Part shown: piece by piece, positions 8,104-17,496 of the stretch | Numbering within the stretch: the stretch's first letter is position 1 | Layout: every line of letters starts with the position of its first letter | Assembly: GCA_028289645.1 (NCBI GenBank) | Contig: JANQOK010000023.1 | Location: 124,001 to 188,000, forward strand | Origin: Anderseniella sp. | GTDB taxonomy: Bacteria; Pseudomonadota; Alphaproteobacteria; Rhizobiales; Aestuariivirgaceae | Length of the DNA stretch: 64,000 nt | Direction of reading: 5' to 3' | Translations under genes and position numbers: made by a program | The notes under the pieces: generated by a model | The model's database searches: none | Told to the model about the DNA's origin: nothing | The model's input: the letters and a program-made list of their open reading frames with translations, nothing else

Positions 8104-10416
8104 TTGATCATTGTGGCTACAGGGGCAGTGGCTCCAGCAATTAACCGGGATGTACTGCAGATGGCGACGCTTACGGCTTCAAGAAATCTGGATCACAAGG
8201 TGGTCGACAGCCTTCAGGTTGTCGAACCTGGCGCCGATCCTGCACTTGCCGATCTGTGCCGGCTGGTTGCCAGAACAATGCGGGTGTCGGGGTGCGTTGT
8301 TGCTATTGTTGATGAGACTGCCGCATGGGGAAAAGCATCATATGGCTACGAGATGATGCGGGTTTCCCGGCGCGAATCGCTTTCCAACCTGATTGTCGAT
8401 GCCGGCAAGCCGATGCTGGTCGAAGATGCGACCACGAGGCCGCATCTTAACAACTATTCCCAGATCGCCAGTGGCGCAGTTGTCGGATTTGCCGGAGCGC
8501 CGCTTAAGTTGAGGCCGGGGCACATAGTTGGTGCCCTGCTGCTGGTCAATGATGCGCCGCTGTCTGGCGACAGCACCAGTATGGAAGCACTGGCGGATTT
8601 TGCCGATCTGGCGGTCAGCCTGTTGTTGAAGGAGCGTGCCAACAGGCAGCGGCGGCAAGTGCTGGCGGACCGGAAAAAGCAGGCGGAAAAGCTTGAGGAA
8701 CAGGCCCTCATCCTGCACCGGCAGGCCAGGCTGTTTGATCAGATTTCGCGCATAACTAATATCGGTACCTGGCAGTACACGCCGAAGACTGCGGAGATCG
8801 TATGGTCAGACGCGACGAGGAAAATTCACGGCGTTGAACCCGGTTACCAGCCCCAGCTTGAAACCGCGATCGAGTTTTACTCGCCGTCATGGCGCGAAAC
8901 AGTTTCGACGAGCCTCAGCAACACGATCAAGACAGAGGAACCGTTTGATTTTCACGCCGAGATAGTCCGTGCCGACGGGGTCAAACGCTGGGTGCGCTCG
9001 CTGGGCGAGATCGCCAAGGACAGCGAGGGCAACAAGCAGGTGTTCGGGACACTTGAAGATGTCACTGAGCAGTACACGCTGAAGAACAAGCTGATTGCGA
9101 TGGCCTATACCGATGACCTGACCAATCTGAAAAACCGGCGCAGCTTCTATGAAGCGCTGGAAAACTACAACTCGACACTGGATCCGGAAACGGACCGGTA
9201 CGCGGTGGTGGCAATTGACGTAGACGAGTTCAAGAACGTCAATGACAGGCTGGGTCACACGTCCGGGGATGCCCTGCTGATAGAAATCGGCCAGCGGCTC
9301 GCCTGCAAGGTTGGCACCAGCGGTGACGTTTACCGGCTGGCCGGTGATGAATTCAGCGCCATTGTGCCGGTCGACCGTGACCCCGAGACAATTCTGTCCG
9401 ACATCAATGACGTGTTTTCGACGGCATTTGAAATCAACGGCACCGAACTGTCGGCCTCCGGCAGCGTCGGGGCGGCACTGTATCCAGATCATTCACACAG
9501 CCTGACCACTCTTTATGACTACGCAGACGCTGCCCTGTTGCAGGCGAAAAGCAAGGATACATGCACCATGCAGGTGTTCTCGCCGGAACTGCGGCAACAG
9601 CGGCTCGATGCGCAGATGCTTCTCGAGGAGGTCGGCCGCGCGATCAAGCGTGATGAGTTCACCGGATTCCTGCAACCGATCGTCAGCTCGACAGATCGCA
9701 GGCTGGTCGGATTCGAAGCGCTCGCGAGATGGAAAAAAGCCGATGACGTGATTTTGCCGCCAGCCATGTTCTGGCCGGCACTGGAAGATCCTGTGCTGTC
9801 GGTCGAGATCGGAGATGCGATTGTTCAGGAGTCAATTTCGACGCTTGCGGACTGGTCGCGCCAGGGCATTCCGGTGGATTACATTTCCGTCAACGTATCG
9901 ACGTCGCAGCTGTCCCGGCCGCAATTCGGCAACTTTGTCCAGGATCTGCTGGTCAAGGGTGATGTTCCGCCCGAAGCCCTGACGATAGAAATCACCGAGA
10001 ACGTGCTGCTGTCCGGGCGCAATCCTCAGATCCGGAAAACCCTTGGCGAACTGGACGAAATGGGTGTGTCACTGTCACTGGATGACTTTGGCACCGGTTT
10101 TGCCAGCCTGTCGCATCTGAGAACCGAAAACTATGACGTGCTCAAGGTTGACCGTGAGTTTGTCATGGGGCTGCCTGACGACCGGCCCTCTTTCGGGATC
10201 GTCAAAGCGCTGACCGAGTTTTCCAACAGCCTGGAGAAAAAGGTCATTGCAGAAGGGGTCGAGACACCGGAGCAGGCAGACCTGCTTGCCGGGCTCGGAT
10301 GCGATTGTCTGCAGGGCTATTATTTCAGCAAGCCGGTTCCGATCGATGAAGCAACCCGGCTGCTTGTTGCACCGCCGTGGCTGAATGATGGCGGGACGGC
10401 CAGCCTGATCGCCTGA
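8104..10416 (+). CDS. GAF-PAS-GGDEF-EAL cyclic-di-GMP protein
   Basis: About 770 residues, cytosolic. The N-terminal GAF domain is followed by a coiled linker (KKQAEKLEEQALILHRQ), a PAS domain with PAC segment (IGTWQYTPKTAEIVWS), a GGDEF domain and an EAL domain. The GGDEF loop is AGDEF (413-417), one residue off consensus, and no I-site RxxD precedes it. The EAL domain looks complete: E538-A-L, then SLDDFGTGFASL, KVDREFV, AEGVETPEQ and QGYYFSKP. It is therefore likely to be a phosphodiesterase, with uncertain cyclase activity. The start is unclear: TTG 8104, GTG 8128 (AGGGG upstream) and ATG 8161 are all in frame. Confidence 0.88.
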   Translation: MIIVATGAVAPAINRDVLQMATLTASRNLDHKVVDSLQVVEPGADPALADLCRLVARTMRVSGCVVAIVDETAAWGKASYGYEMMRVSRRESLSNLIVDAGKPMLVEDATTRPHLNNYSQIASGAVVGFAGAPLKLRPGHIVGALLLVNDAPLSGDSTSMEALADFADLAVSLLLKERANRQRRQVLADRKKQAEKLEEQALILHRQARLFDQISRITNIGTWQYTPKTAEIVWSDATRKIHGVEPGYQPQLETAIEFYSPSWRETVSTSLSNTIKTEEPFDFHAEIVRADGVKRWVRSLGEIAKDSEGNKQVFGTLEDVTEQYTLKNKLIAMAYTDDLTNLKNRRSFYEALENYNSTLDPETDRYAVVAIDVDEFKNVNDRLGHTSGDALLIEIGQRLACKVGTSGDVYRLAGDEFSAIVPVDRDPETILSDINDVFSTAFEINGTELSASGSVGAALYPDHSHSLTTLYDYADAALLQAKSKDTCTMQVFSPELRQQRLDAQMLLEEVGRAIKRDEFTGFLQPIVSSTDRRLVGFEALARWKKADDVILPPAMFWPALEDPVLSVEIGDAIVQESISTLADWSRQGIPVDYISVNVSTSQLSRPQFGNFVQDLLVKGDVPPEALTIEITENVLLSGRNPQIRKTLGELDEMGVSLSLDDFGTGFASLSHLRTENYDVLKVDREFVMGLPDDRPSFGIVKALTEFSNSLEKKVIAEGVETPEQADLLAGLGCDCLQGYYFSKPVPIDEATRLLVAPPWLNDGGTASLIA

Positions 10417-10464
10417 TTGGTGCTTCCACAAACAAGAAAATGCCCGCTTATCCGGTGTGCGGTA

Positions 10465-11078
10465 ATGCTTGGCCTGGTCAACATCACCGCCATCGAAGAG
10501 CTTGACGCGGCGCTGACATCGCTCAATCCGGAGCGGTATCTGGTGCAGTTGCAGAACCTGGTTTCCGGCGGCCATGGCTTCGGCAATAACCTGATGAGCT
10601 GCGCGACCGATGCCGAGCAGCACGGCGCGCTGCGCGAAGCCGGTGAGTTCTATGTCAAGCCGCTGGTCGATGTTGACCTTACTTTCCTGCATAGTTCTCA
10701 ATCTCGGAGACTGGCGTTGGCGCGGTCAATGTTGTTGCCGGCGATCACACGCAGTTTCCGGTCACGGCAACACCGGCCGTCGAGTTTGGAGGCGAAATTG
10801 ATCTTGCCTACGGTGGGCTGATCCGGTCGTGGACGCGGGTCGGCGCAATCATCCGCAGCGACAATGATGTCTCGGTGCCGTTCAGTCTTGCCGGCGCGCC
10901 TGCCAGGGTGAGCGGATTTGTTCTCAACGATCAGTTTGACCAGGTGAGCGCAACCGTCGGGGTTGGCTTCGACATCCTCACCGTACAAGGTGTCAGTATT
11001 GGCCTCGGGTACGAAGGTCAATATGGTGAGATCGTTGAACAGCATTCCGGCAACCTCAAGGTCGGCATCGACTTCTAG
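10465..11078 (+). pseudogene. Autotransporter beta-barrel remnant (truncated, frameshifted)
   Basis: The first frame reads ITAIEELDAALTSLNPERY and later EAGEFYVKPLVDVDLTFL, typical of the linker and barrel start of autotransporters. Near 10695-10705 the frame breaks. The barrel continues in another frame with ETGVGAVNVVAGDHTQF, VEFGGEIDLAYGGL, LGYEGQYGE and the terminal GIDF ending in Phe. One missing base explains the break. The passenger domain is absent, because the preceding gene ends only about 50 bases upstream, and the linker also seems shortened. This is a decaying C-terminal relic of a surface protein. Confidence 0.72.
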
Positions 11079-11097
11079 AAGGAACAGGGCCTCGAGC

Positions 11098-11637
11098 ATG
11101 AACATGCGTAGTTGGGTACAGACCGTGGCAGCGGGGGCAATGCTGATCGTCGGAGCCAATACCGGCCAGGCGCAACAGGCGCAGAAGGCGCCGGCATCAA
11201 CTGTCAAGACGGGCTCAGTCATAACCGGTTGGAACGTAAGTTGCGCGACGCCGAAATCGGCGGGCAAACTGGTTTGTGAAGTCAATAACTCTGTGCTGGT
11301 AAAGCCAAGCAACTCGCGATTTTTGGCGGTTGCCATCCGGCCCAGCGGCGCAGCGGACAATAGAGTTCTGGTTGCTTCGCTGCCGCATGGTGTGTTGTTC
11401 ACAGCCGGTGTCAGCCTGAAGATAGATGGTCGCGATGCCGGTAAGCTTGAAATGCTGACAAGTGATCAGAGCGGGGCCTACGCCCGCACGCCGATGTCAG
11501 CGCAGCTTGCTGCAGCGATGAAAGCCGGAAAGACGCTCACCGTCGTGTTCGACGGCACCAATGCGAAGCGCTTCACTGTAGGACTGCCGCTGACAGGATT
11601 CACCGCTGCGTTCAACAAGATGTCCGGTGGTGGCTGA
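11098..11637 (+). CDS. Invasion-associated locus B (IalB) family periplasmic protein
   Basis: A 179-residue protein with a signal peptide (about residues 1-25, ending GQAQQ). The mature part has the IalB layout: GWNVSCATPKSAGKLVCEV with a cysteine pair, a middle VSLKIDGRDAGKLEM, and a C-terminal LTVVFDGTNAKRFTVGLPLTGFTAAF. IalB was named from Bartonella, where it promotes erythrocyte entry, but homologues are widespread in free-living alphaproteobacteria, and the role here is unknown. ATG 11098 has a weak AGGGCC upstream. It sits between the autotransporter relic and an outer-membrane barrel gene, so the area is rich in envelope genes. Confidence 0.8.
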   Translation: MNMRSWVQTVAAGAMLIVGANTGQAQQAQKAPASTVKTGSVITGWNVSCATPKSAGKLVCEVNNSVLVKPSNSRFLAVAIRPSGAADNRVLVASLPHGVLFTAGVSLKIDGRDAGKLEMLTSDQSGAYARTPMSAQLAAAMKAGKTLTVVFDGTNAKRFTVGLPLTGFTAAFNKMSGGG

Positions 11638-11909
11638 CCGGTTCCGTATCAGTTCCCAACATGTGTCTCGCGCCAAGTCGACTCTCGTCCAGCGGCGGGT
11701 TTGAACAGACCCGGCCGTGTGTCCGTCGTTCACCCGGCTGGCGCGGGTCAGCCGTTTGCTGTTGTGGTGAAGTTCGTTGCGCCGGCTTGAACTGGCCAAT
11801 CAGGAACAAGCGATAGCAAATTTTGCCGCCGGCGCTGAACCGCAAGGTGCGGCTTCCCGTTTCATAGACAATGCCATTGATGCTTTGAATCCAAGGGGAG
11901 TCTGAACTC

Positions 11910-12614
11910 ATGAAGACGAAAATTATTAGCGCAGTTGCCGGCGTGTTTCTTTTGGCGAGCGGTTCCGCGCAAGCCGCTGACCTTTACACTCCGGAGTCGG
12001 TTCCGGTAGCGCAGTCCGGCTGGTACTTTAGTGGTTTTGGTGGTGCGAACTGGGTTGATTCAACCGACTTTGACATCACCGCGCCGGTTGCTGCCAACGT
12101 GGTCAATTCCTACGATACGGGTTTTCTCGCCGGAGGCGCAATCGGGTATGACTGGGGTTCGCTGTCCGGGCCGATAGGCATGCGGCTGGAAGGCGAGTTC
12201 AGCTACCGTGGCAATGATGTCGATTCCCACAATGTCGGAGGCGGCGGCGCTAATGCTCTGGGAGCGGCATTGGGTGAGACCAATGTCATCGCCGGGATGG
12301 CAAATGTGCTGTTCGACCTGGATACCGGCAGTCCGTTTGAATTTTATGCCGGTGGCGGCCTGGGCGTCGCCAATGTCGATTTTGACAGCCACGGCGTGGA
12401 CGTTGTCGGTATCGTCATGAATGACGACGACACGGTTTTCGCATGGCAGCTGATCGCCGGTGTGGGGTTTGAGATCATGCCCGACATGATGCTTGATGTG
12501 CAGTATCGGCATTTCCGCGCCGATGATGTTTCGCTGACGGCGGTCTCCGGCGCATCTTCTTCCACCGACTATGTGTCGAACGCGGTCGTGGCCGGTATTC
12601 GCTGGTCGTTCTGA
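11910..12614 (+). CDS. Outer-membrane beta-barrel protein (Omp25/OmpA-like porin family)
   Basis: A 234-residue protein with a clear signal peptide cleaved after SAQA, followed by ADLYTP, typical of rhizobial Omp25/RopB-like proteins. The body alternates polar and hydrophobic residues in beta-strand fashion, with barrel signatures such as GWYFSGFGGANW, GPIGMRLEGEFSY and DVQYRHF. It ends GIRWSF, the C-terminal aromatic signal for outer-membrane insertion. AAGGGGAG precedes ATG 11910. It is probably a small structural barrel rather than a true trimeric porin. A strong hairpin terminator follows. Confidence 0.88.
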   Translation: MKTKIISAVAGVFLLASGSAQAADLYTPESVPVAQSGWYFSGFGGANWVDSTDFDITAPVAANVVNSYDTGFLAGGAIGYDWGSLSGPIGMRLEGEFSYRGNDVDSHNVGGGGANALGAALGETNVIAGMANVLFDLDTGSPFEFYAGGGLGVANVDFDSHGVDVVGIVMNDDDTVFAWQLIAGVGFEIMPDMMLDVQYRHFRADDVSLTAVSGASSSTDYVSNAVVAGIRWSF

Positions 12615-12640
12615 GCGGCCAATGAACTCTTCATTGTTGG

Positions 12641-12672
12641 TGGCGCAGGCGTAATGCCTGCGCCATTTCCTT
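12641..12672 (+). terminator. Rho-independent terminator after the outer-membrane protein gene
   Basis: A perfect 10-base-pair stem, TGGCGCAGGC and GCCTGCGCCA, encloses the five-base loop GTAAT and is followed by TTTCCTTT. It lies 27 bases after the barrel gene stop and 17 bases before the end of the convergent regulator gene. It can therefore serve the barrel gene, and possibly both. Confidence 0.85.
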
Positions 12673-12688
12673 TAGGGTCGGTAACGAC

Positions 12689-14101
12689 CTAGCTTTCAAA
12701 ATGAGTTGCGCCTCGGCGGTTCTCATCCAGAGGCAGATTCGAGTAGAACGGGTCATGAGCCCTGTGCTCGCACTGCTGGCGCGGGCACAGTCGGCAGTTG
12801 ACGCCGATCTCCGTCACCAGTCGCGTCGCCTTGGGATCGATGGTGATGCCGTAGATGGTGTCCTGCGAATACTCGATTGAACACCCTAAGGATACAGCCA
12901 GGCGCTTGTCTTCGGTTGAATAGCGTGTGGTCGGGCGGTCAACGGTCCGGTTGACAGTCAGGTAGCGGCTGTTGTCCGGCATCTCGACGATCTGGGTCAT
13001 GATGCGGCCCGGGACACGAAAACAGTAATGGATGTCCAGACGCGGGCAGGCGCCGCCATAGCGCGCCAACTGGATCGGCGTGACGTTGAAGCGCTTTGAA
13101 ATATTTCCGGCCCGGTCAACCCTGAGGAAGAAGAACGGAATGCCCTTCTGCCCGGGTTTCTGCAACGTGGTCAGGCGGTGGCAGACCTGTTCATAGGACA
13201 CTGAGAACAGCGCCGACAGCCGGTCAATGTCGTATTTGGCCTGCACCGCTTCCTTGAAGAAATCGCCATAGGGCATCATCAGTGCCGCGGCGAAATAGTT
13301 GGCCAGTTCCACCCGGCAGCGCGACGCCATGCGTTCGCTGGAGCGCAACTTGTCCGACAGCTGTTGATCGAGAATGTCGGGAAACTCGATCAGTGCGATC
13401 ATGTGCGCCAGCTGAAACACCCGGTTGTTGTAATCCAGCCCGTCGGACAGCTGTATCTGCTTCTTCTTGCGGTTGTAGTAGCGCAGTGAGATGCCGAGCT
13501 GTTCGGCGCGAACTTGCCTGACCTCGATGTTCAGCCGGTCCTGGAGATGGGATTTGAGCGCGCCGTACATCTCCTGGCGATCCGGCATGCTCTGGGCCCA
13601 GAACTCATCGGCACGCTGCTCCAGCGCAGGGAAATGATTGTTGTTGCGGCGAAAGAAGTCATGCACGCCCTGCTCGATGGAGAAAGACGCGTCCATGCTG
13701 TCCGAAATGGCTTCGTTCTGTTCTGCCAGCCGTTCGCCGAAGGTGCGGTAAGCATTGAAGATGTTTAACATGCCGCGCACCAGGTTCGGCGAGCCCTCAA
13801 GGGCGCTGCGCAGTTCTTCCACGTCAGGCGGCTTGTCTCCGAAGGCAGGGTCCCTGGTCACTTCGCGCAATTCACCGAGCAGCATGGCTGCATCGGAATT
13901 GGTCAGGTCACGCCAGTTGATGCCGAAATTGTCGGCCAGGCTGATCAGGAATTTGAGCGAGGCGCTACGCTGGTTGCGCTCCACCAGATTTACGTAGCTG
14001 GGGCTGACGCCCAGTGCCTTGGCCAGGTCAGCCTGAGTCAGGCCGTCACCCTGGCGCAACTCGCGCAGCTTGGGGCCGATGAATATCTTCTGTCCAGCCA
14101 T
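12689..14101 (-). CDS. ScfR/RamB-type XRE regulator (short-chain acyl-CoA regulator family)
   Basis: A 470-residue protein. Residues 8-65 are an XRE helix-turn-helix (LTQADLAKALGVSPSYVNLVERNQR). The middle is an ImmA/IrrE-like domain without the HExxH zinc motif (QLAHMIA stands there) but with ANYFAAALMMPYGDF. The C-terminus is DUF2083 with the cysteine cluster CRLCPRQQCEH. Members of this family (RamB, PrpC regulators, PccR) sense acyl-CoAs and control acetate, propionate and glyoxylate metabolism. Its neighbours are malate thiokinase and malyl-CoA lyase genes. TTTGTAATTTGC upstream (14138-14149) resembles the family's TTTGCAAA-type operators, suggesting self-regulation. Confidence 0.85.
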   Translation of the reverse strand: MAGQKIFIGPKLRELRQGDGLTQADLAKALGVSPSYVNLVERNQRSASLKFLISLADNFGINWRDLTNSDAAMLLGELREVTRDPAFGDKPPDVEELRSALEGSPNLVRGMLNIFNAYRTFGERLAEQNEAISDSMDASFSIEQGVHDFFRRNNNHFPALEQRADEFWAQSMPDRQEMYGALKSHLQDRLNIEVRQVRAEQLGISLRYYNRKKKQIQLSDGLDYNNRVFQLAHMIALIEFPDILDQQLSDKLRSSERMASRCRVELANYFAAALMMPYGDFFKEAVQAKYDIDRLSALFSVSYEQVCHRLTTLQKPGQKGIPFFFLRVDRAGNISKRFNVTPIQLARYGGACPRLDIHYCFRVPGRIMTQIVEMPDNSRYLTVNRTVDRPTTRYSTEDKRLAVSLGCSIEYSQDTIYGITIDPKATRLVTEIGVNCRLCPRQQCEHRAHDPFYSNLPLDENRRGATHFES

Positions 14102-14137
14102 GTGCCGATGGAGCCTGCAAATGAGCCACTAGTCAAG

Positions 14138-14149
14138 TTTGTAATTTGC
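14138..14149. promoter_or_regulatory. Candidate ScfR-type operator upstream of its gene
   Basis: TTTGTAATTTGC lies about 40 bases before the regulator start. It contains two near copies of the TTTGYAA core described for ScfR/PccR regulators. The same TTTGTAA core occurs twice between mtkA and mcl (17505-17520). This is a motif match by eye only. Confidence 0.35.
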
Positions 14150-14180
14150 CACGTTGACTTGTTGACCGGTGGGCCAATGG

Positions 14181-14867
14181 TCACATCGCCAGGTGTGGAA
14201 AATGTGCCGGGGTGTCCGCGGCGCGCGGCAGGGACACGTTTTTACAGCCCAAGAGACGGTCACACAGGTGAGTTTTCGGCGGTGTCACGTCGAGGCCGGC
14301 ACCGGCTATCGTGTCGTACCAAAGCGCGTCGGCCAGTGCCTCTTCGTCGACCAGTGCACTGTCGGCAGTGTTGATCAGGTAGGCATCCGGTTTCATCGCG
14401 TTCAGGCGCAGGGCGTCGATGAGATGACGGTTCTGCGCATCGGCAGGGCAGTGCAGGGACACAAAGTCAGACTTGCCCAGCAGGTGATCAATGTCGTCAA
14501 CCTGGCTGGCGCTGACCTCATTGAGTACGTCGGTCGACACGGTTGAGTGGTCGTGAACCACAATCTTCATGCCGAAGCCGAAGTGCGCGCGGCGGGCAGT
14601 CTGCCGTCCCATCCGCCCAAATCCAATAATGCCCAGTGTCTTGCCGGACAGCGGTTTGCCGGTCATCAGCATAAGCTTCAAGGCTGTCTCGGCCTTGATG
14701 TCGCTCGCTCCGCCCGTCGTGCCGGAGCAGTGTTTCCCGGCTGTCCTGAATGCAGGTTTGCGTGCTGCAGGCGCAGATGAACCGGGAGTGTCCGTTAGTG
14801 CTGGAAACATGGCAGCGCTACCTTTCAAGGTCGGGTTGAATGCGATTTCTCTGGCAGTCATCGTCAT
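14181..14867 (-). pseudogene. D-2-hydroxyacid dehydrogenase remnant (hydroxypyruvate/glyoxylate reductase-like)
   Basis: The open frame (228 residues from ATG 14867) contains a good NAD-binding half: GKTLGIIGFGRMGRQTARRA, DFVSLHCPADAQNRHLIDA and MKPDAYLINTADSALVDE. The N-terminal catalytic half is replaced by unrelated low-complexity residues, the catalytic Arg (normally NTARG) is Asp-Ser, and the segment after AGLDV, which should hold the catalytic Glu and His, is scrambled. It directly follows mtkB on the same strand. In serine-cycle operons this place is often taken by hydroxypyruvate reductase (hprA), so it is probably a decayed hprA-type gene. Confidence 0.65.
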
Positions 14868-14871
14868 GTCT

Positions 14872-15762
14872 TCACGCGGCCTTGCTGTACACGCTGTGCA
14901 CCGTGCTGCCGATCTCGGATGGATTGGGCACAATCGATACGCCGACTTCGCGCAGCAGCTCGACCTTCTCCGGCGCGCTTTCCCCGAAGGCCGAAATGAT
15001 TGCACCGGCATGACCCATGCGCTTGCCCTTGGGCGCGGTGAGGCCGGCAACATAGGCAATGACCGGTTTAGTCATGTGATCGCGAATGAATTCGGCCGCT
15101 TGCGCTTCCTGCGGTCCGCCGATTTCGCCTATCAGCACAACCGCGGAGGTGGCGTCGTCGCGTTCGAACAGTTCCAGGATATCCCTGAACGACGAGCCGT
15201 TGATCGGGTCTCCGCCGATGCCGACACTGGTCGACACACCAATGCCAAGCTCTTTCATCTGCGAAGCGGCTTCATAGCCAAGCGTACCGGAGCGGCCGAC
15301 AATGCCGATCGAGCCGGGCAGATAGATGTGGCCGGGCATGATGCCGGCCAGCGCCTGGCCCGGGGTGATGATGCCGGCGCAGTTCGGGCCGAGCAGCCGC
15401 ATGCGCCTGTCTTCGCGGTAGCGGCGCATAAAGCGTTTCACACGCATCATGTCCTGGGCGGGAATGCCGTCGGTGATCGATACGCACAGGTCGATGCCGG
15501 CATCGGCGGCTTCCATGATCGAGTCGGCGGCAAACGGCGGCGGCACCACCACCAGGCTTGCGGTCGCGCCGGTAGCGGCCACAGCTTCCTTGACGGTGTT
15601 GAACACGGGCTTGCCCATGGCCGTCTCGCCGCCGCGGCCGGGCACGACCCCGCCGACAACATTGGTGCCGTATTCGATCATTTCCCGGGTGTGGAACTGC
15701 CCGATGCGCCCAGTGATGCCCTGGACGATCAATGGCGTGGTCTTGTTGATCAGAATGCTCAT
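14872..15762 (-). CDS. mtkB: Malate--CoA ligase subunit alpha (malate thiokinase small subunit)
   Basis: A 296-residue protein of the succinyl-CoA synthetase alpha family. It forms malyl-CoA from malate, CoA and ATP together with MtkA. The CoA-binding N-terminus ([15 protein letters not shown]), [22 protein letters not shown] and the phospho-histidine loop [13 protein letters not shown] (H251) are present. The wording matches MtkB of Methylobacterium ([29 protein letters not shown]) more than SucD, and the nearby mcl supports this. The start overlaps the mtkA stop by four bases (ATGA), so the two are translationally coupled. Confidence 0.88.
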   Translation of the reverse strand: MSILINKTTPLIVQGITGRIGQFHTREMIEYGTNVVGGVVPGRGGETAMGKPVFNTVKEAVAATGATASLVVVPPPFAADSIMEAADAGIDLCVSITDGIPAQDMMRVKRFMRRYREDRRMRLLGPNCAGIITPGQALAGIMPGHIYLPGSIGIVGRSGTLGYEAASQMKELGIGVSTSVGIGGDPINGSSFRDILELFERDDATSAVVLIGEIGGPQEAQAAEFIRDHMTKPVIAYVAGLTAPKGKRMGHAGAIISAFGESAPEKVELLREVGVSIVPNPSEIGSTVHSVYSKAA

Positions 15763-16955
15763 GATGCTGCCGCAAGCTCCTGGGAGGGAAGGCCGGCCTT
15801 GCAGATTTCCACCGACTTTTCAGCGGCTTCGGCCAAGGTGGTGGCCGTGGTTATCGGCAGGCCGCTGTTTTTGAGGATCTGCATGCCCTTGTTCACATTG
15901 GTGCCTGCCAGGCGGACAATCACCGGCAGTTCCATGGATGTCGACTGAATGGCCTGCACGACACCTTCCGCAACCCAGTCGCAACGATTGATGCCGGCAA
16001 AAATGTTGACCAGAATGGCGCTGACCTTTTCGTCGGAGCGCACCAGGTTGAAGGCTTTTGCGACCCGCTCCGGAGATGCACCGCCGCCGATGTCGAGGAA
16101 GTTGGCAGGCTCGCCGCCAGCCAGCTTGATCATGTCCATGGTCGCCATCGCCAAGCCGGCGCCGTTGACAATGCAGCCGATATTGCCGTCAAGACCGACA
16201 TAGCTCAGGCCCTGATCGGCAGCCTTGGTCTCGCGCATGTCTTCCTGGCTCTTGTCGCGCAGTTCCATGATCTGCGGGCGGCGGAACAGAGCGTTGTCGT
16301 CAAATTCCATCTTGGCATCGAGCGCGATAACCGAGTTATCCGAAGTCACGACCAGCGGATTGATCTCAACCATGGTGGCGTCGAGATTGCGGAAGGCCCG
16401 GTAGCAGCCCTTGATCGTGTTGACCGCGCCCTGGACATGGCTGGCACCCAGTCCGAGCCGGAAGACGATTTCGCGGGCCTGGAACTCGGAAAGGCCAACG
16501 GCGGGATCAACCACGCTGCGGATAATCGTTTCCGGTTGTTGCTGGGCGATCTCCTCGATTTCCATGCCGCCGGAGGACGAAGCCACGACCATGATGCGCT
16601 CGCTGGAGCGGTCGAGCACGAATCCGAGATAGAGCTCGCGCTCGATCTCGACGCCGTTTTCCACATACACCCTATAGACCATGTTTCCGGCCGGCCCGGA
16701 CTGGTGCGTGATCAGCTTCTTGCCGAACATCCCGTCTGCAGCGTCAAACACCTCATGTTCGTTACTGCATACTTTCACGCCGCCTGCCTTGCCGCGCCCA
16801 CCGGCATGCACCTGGGCCTTGACCACCCACTTGTCGCCGCCGATCTCATGAGCCCGGTAGGCTGCCTGCTCGGGGCTGTAAGCCAGCCCGCCGGAGGGCA
16901 CCTTCACGCCGAAGTCGCGCAGGACGTCCTTTGCCTGGTACTCATGAATATCCAT
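15759..16955 (-). CDS. mtkA: Malate--CoA ligase subunit beta (malate thiokinase large subunit)
   Basis: A 398-residue protein with an ATP-grasp domain ([27 protein letters not shown]) and a C-terminal CoA-ligase domain ([40 protein letters not shown]). Several stretches agree with Methylobacterium MtkA, such as [15 protein letters not shown] and [13 protein letters not shown]. With MtkB it makes malyl-CoA for cleavage by Mcl in the serine cycle. ATG 16955 begins the conserved MDIHEYQ; the frame is open further upstream, but that region belongs to the next gene. AAAGAG precedes the start. Confidence 0.88.
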   Translation of the reverse strand: MDIHEYQAKDVLRDFGVKVPSGGLAYSPEQAAYRAHEIGGDKWVVKAQVHAGGRGKAGGVKVCSNEHEVFDAADGMFGKKLITHQSGPAGNMVYRVYVENGVEIERELYLGFVLDRSSERIMVVASSSGGMEIEEIAQQQPETIIRSVVDPAVGLSEFQAREIVFRLGLGASHVQGAVNTIKGCYRAFRNLDATMVEINPLVVTSDNSVIALDAKMEFDDNALFRRPQIMELRDKSQEDMRETKAADQGLSYVGLDGNIGCIVNGAGLAMATMDMIKLAGGEPANFLDIGGGASPERVAKAFNLVRSDEKVSAILVNIFAGINRCDWVAEGVVQAIQSTSMELPVIVRLAGTNVNKGMQILKNSGLPITTATTLAEAAEKSVEICKAGLPSQELAAAS

Positions 16956-16968
16956 GGTTCGGGCTCTT

Positions 16969-17391
16969 TCAGGCTGCTTCTGAGTGCTGGAAAGCCGCTG
17001 TGGCGGTGCGTGAAAGCTGATGATGCGGGGCCGCAGCCGCATCGCCTGTTGCGTGGCGGGCAATTTGTGCTTGCGGCATGTCGATGTCGCGGCAGAAGGC
17101 GTTCACCGCCTCAGGCTGGTCGGTGAGGATCATTACCGCGTCGCGGCTCGCGGTCAGCTGGTGCATCAGGTCGTGTTTGCGCCGATCATCGGTTTCATGC
17201 ATGTCGATTGGCAACTGCCGGTAGTCCACCTGCAGGTTCCGCAACCGCAGCAGCACTTCTTCCTCGACCGGCCGGGCGTCGGCGCCGGCGAACCTGAGGT
17301 CGATGACTGCATTGCACGGCACGTCGCCGGCACGCTGCATGTCTTTCAGTTCAAGGTCATTGGTGATGGTGATGCCGGTGTGTGCTTGCAT
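16969..17391 (-). CDS. DUF442-like (beta-lactamase-hydrolase/rhodanese-phosphatase type) small protein
   Basis: A 140-residue protein. The pattern [28 protein letters not shown] and [16 protein letters not shown] resembles DUF442 domains, which have a dual-specificity phosphatase fold and often occur beside sulfur-handling enzymes. The usual active-site Cys-x5-Arg is not seen: the equivalent place reads [11 protein letters not shown], so catalysis is doubtful. GGGAGC lies seven bases before ATG 17391. It is the first gene of a probable operon with mtkA (13-base gap) and mtkB, and its role in malyl-CoA metabolism is unknown. Confidence 0.55.
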   Translation of the reverse strand: MQAHTGITITNDLELKDMQRAGDVPCNAVIDLRFAGADARPVEEEVLLRLRNLQVDYRQLPIDMHETDDRRKHDLMHQLTASRDAVMILTDQPEAVNAFCRDIDMPQAQIARHATGDAAAAPHHQLSRTATAAFQHSEAA

Positions 17392-17496
17392 GGTCGTTGC
17401 TCCCTGGAGTGCGAAATTGGCTTGGCTGACACTTATGCGAGCCGGTGCGTTCAAGGGAAGCGAATTCGCGTCAATATGTGTGGTGAGTAATTTTTT

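Noticed and set aside
6601..10416. The cyclic-di-GMP genes as partners (cyclase) of the Pycsar-like protein
   Set aside because: GGDEF enzymes make cyclic di-GMP, not cCMP/cUMP, and they are 2 kb away behind other genes.
10963..11097. An upstream extension of the IalB-family gene to about 10963
   Set aside because: That part overlaps the autotransporter relic in another frame, and the signal peptide begins at 11098.
14569..15948. Long + strand frame opposite mtkB and the hydroxyacid dehydrogenase relic
   Set aside because: Antisense shadow of a GC-rich gene; no domain or ribosome site.
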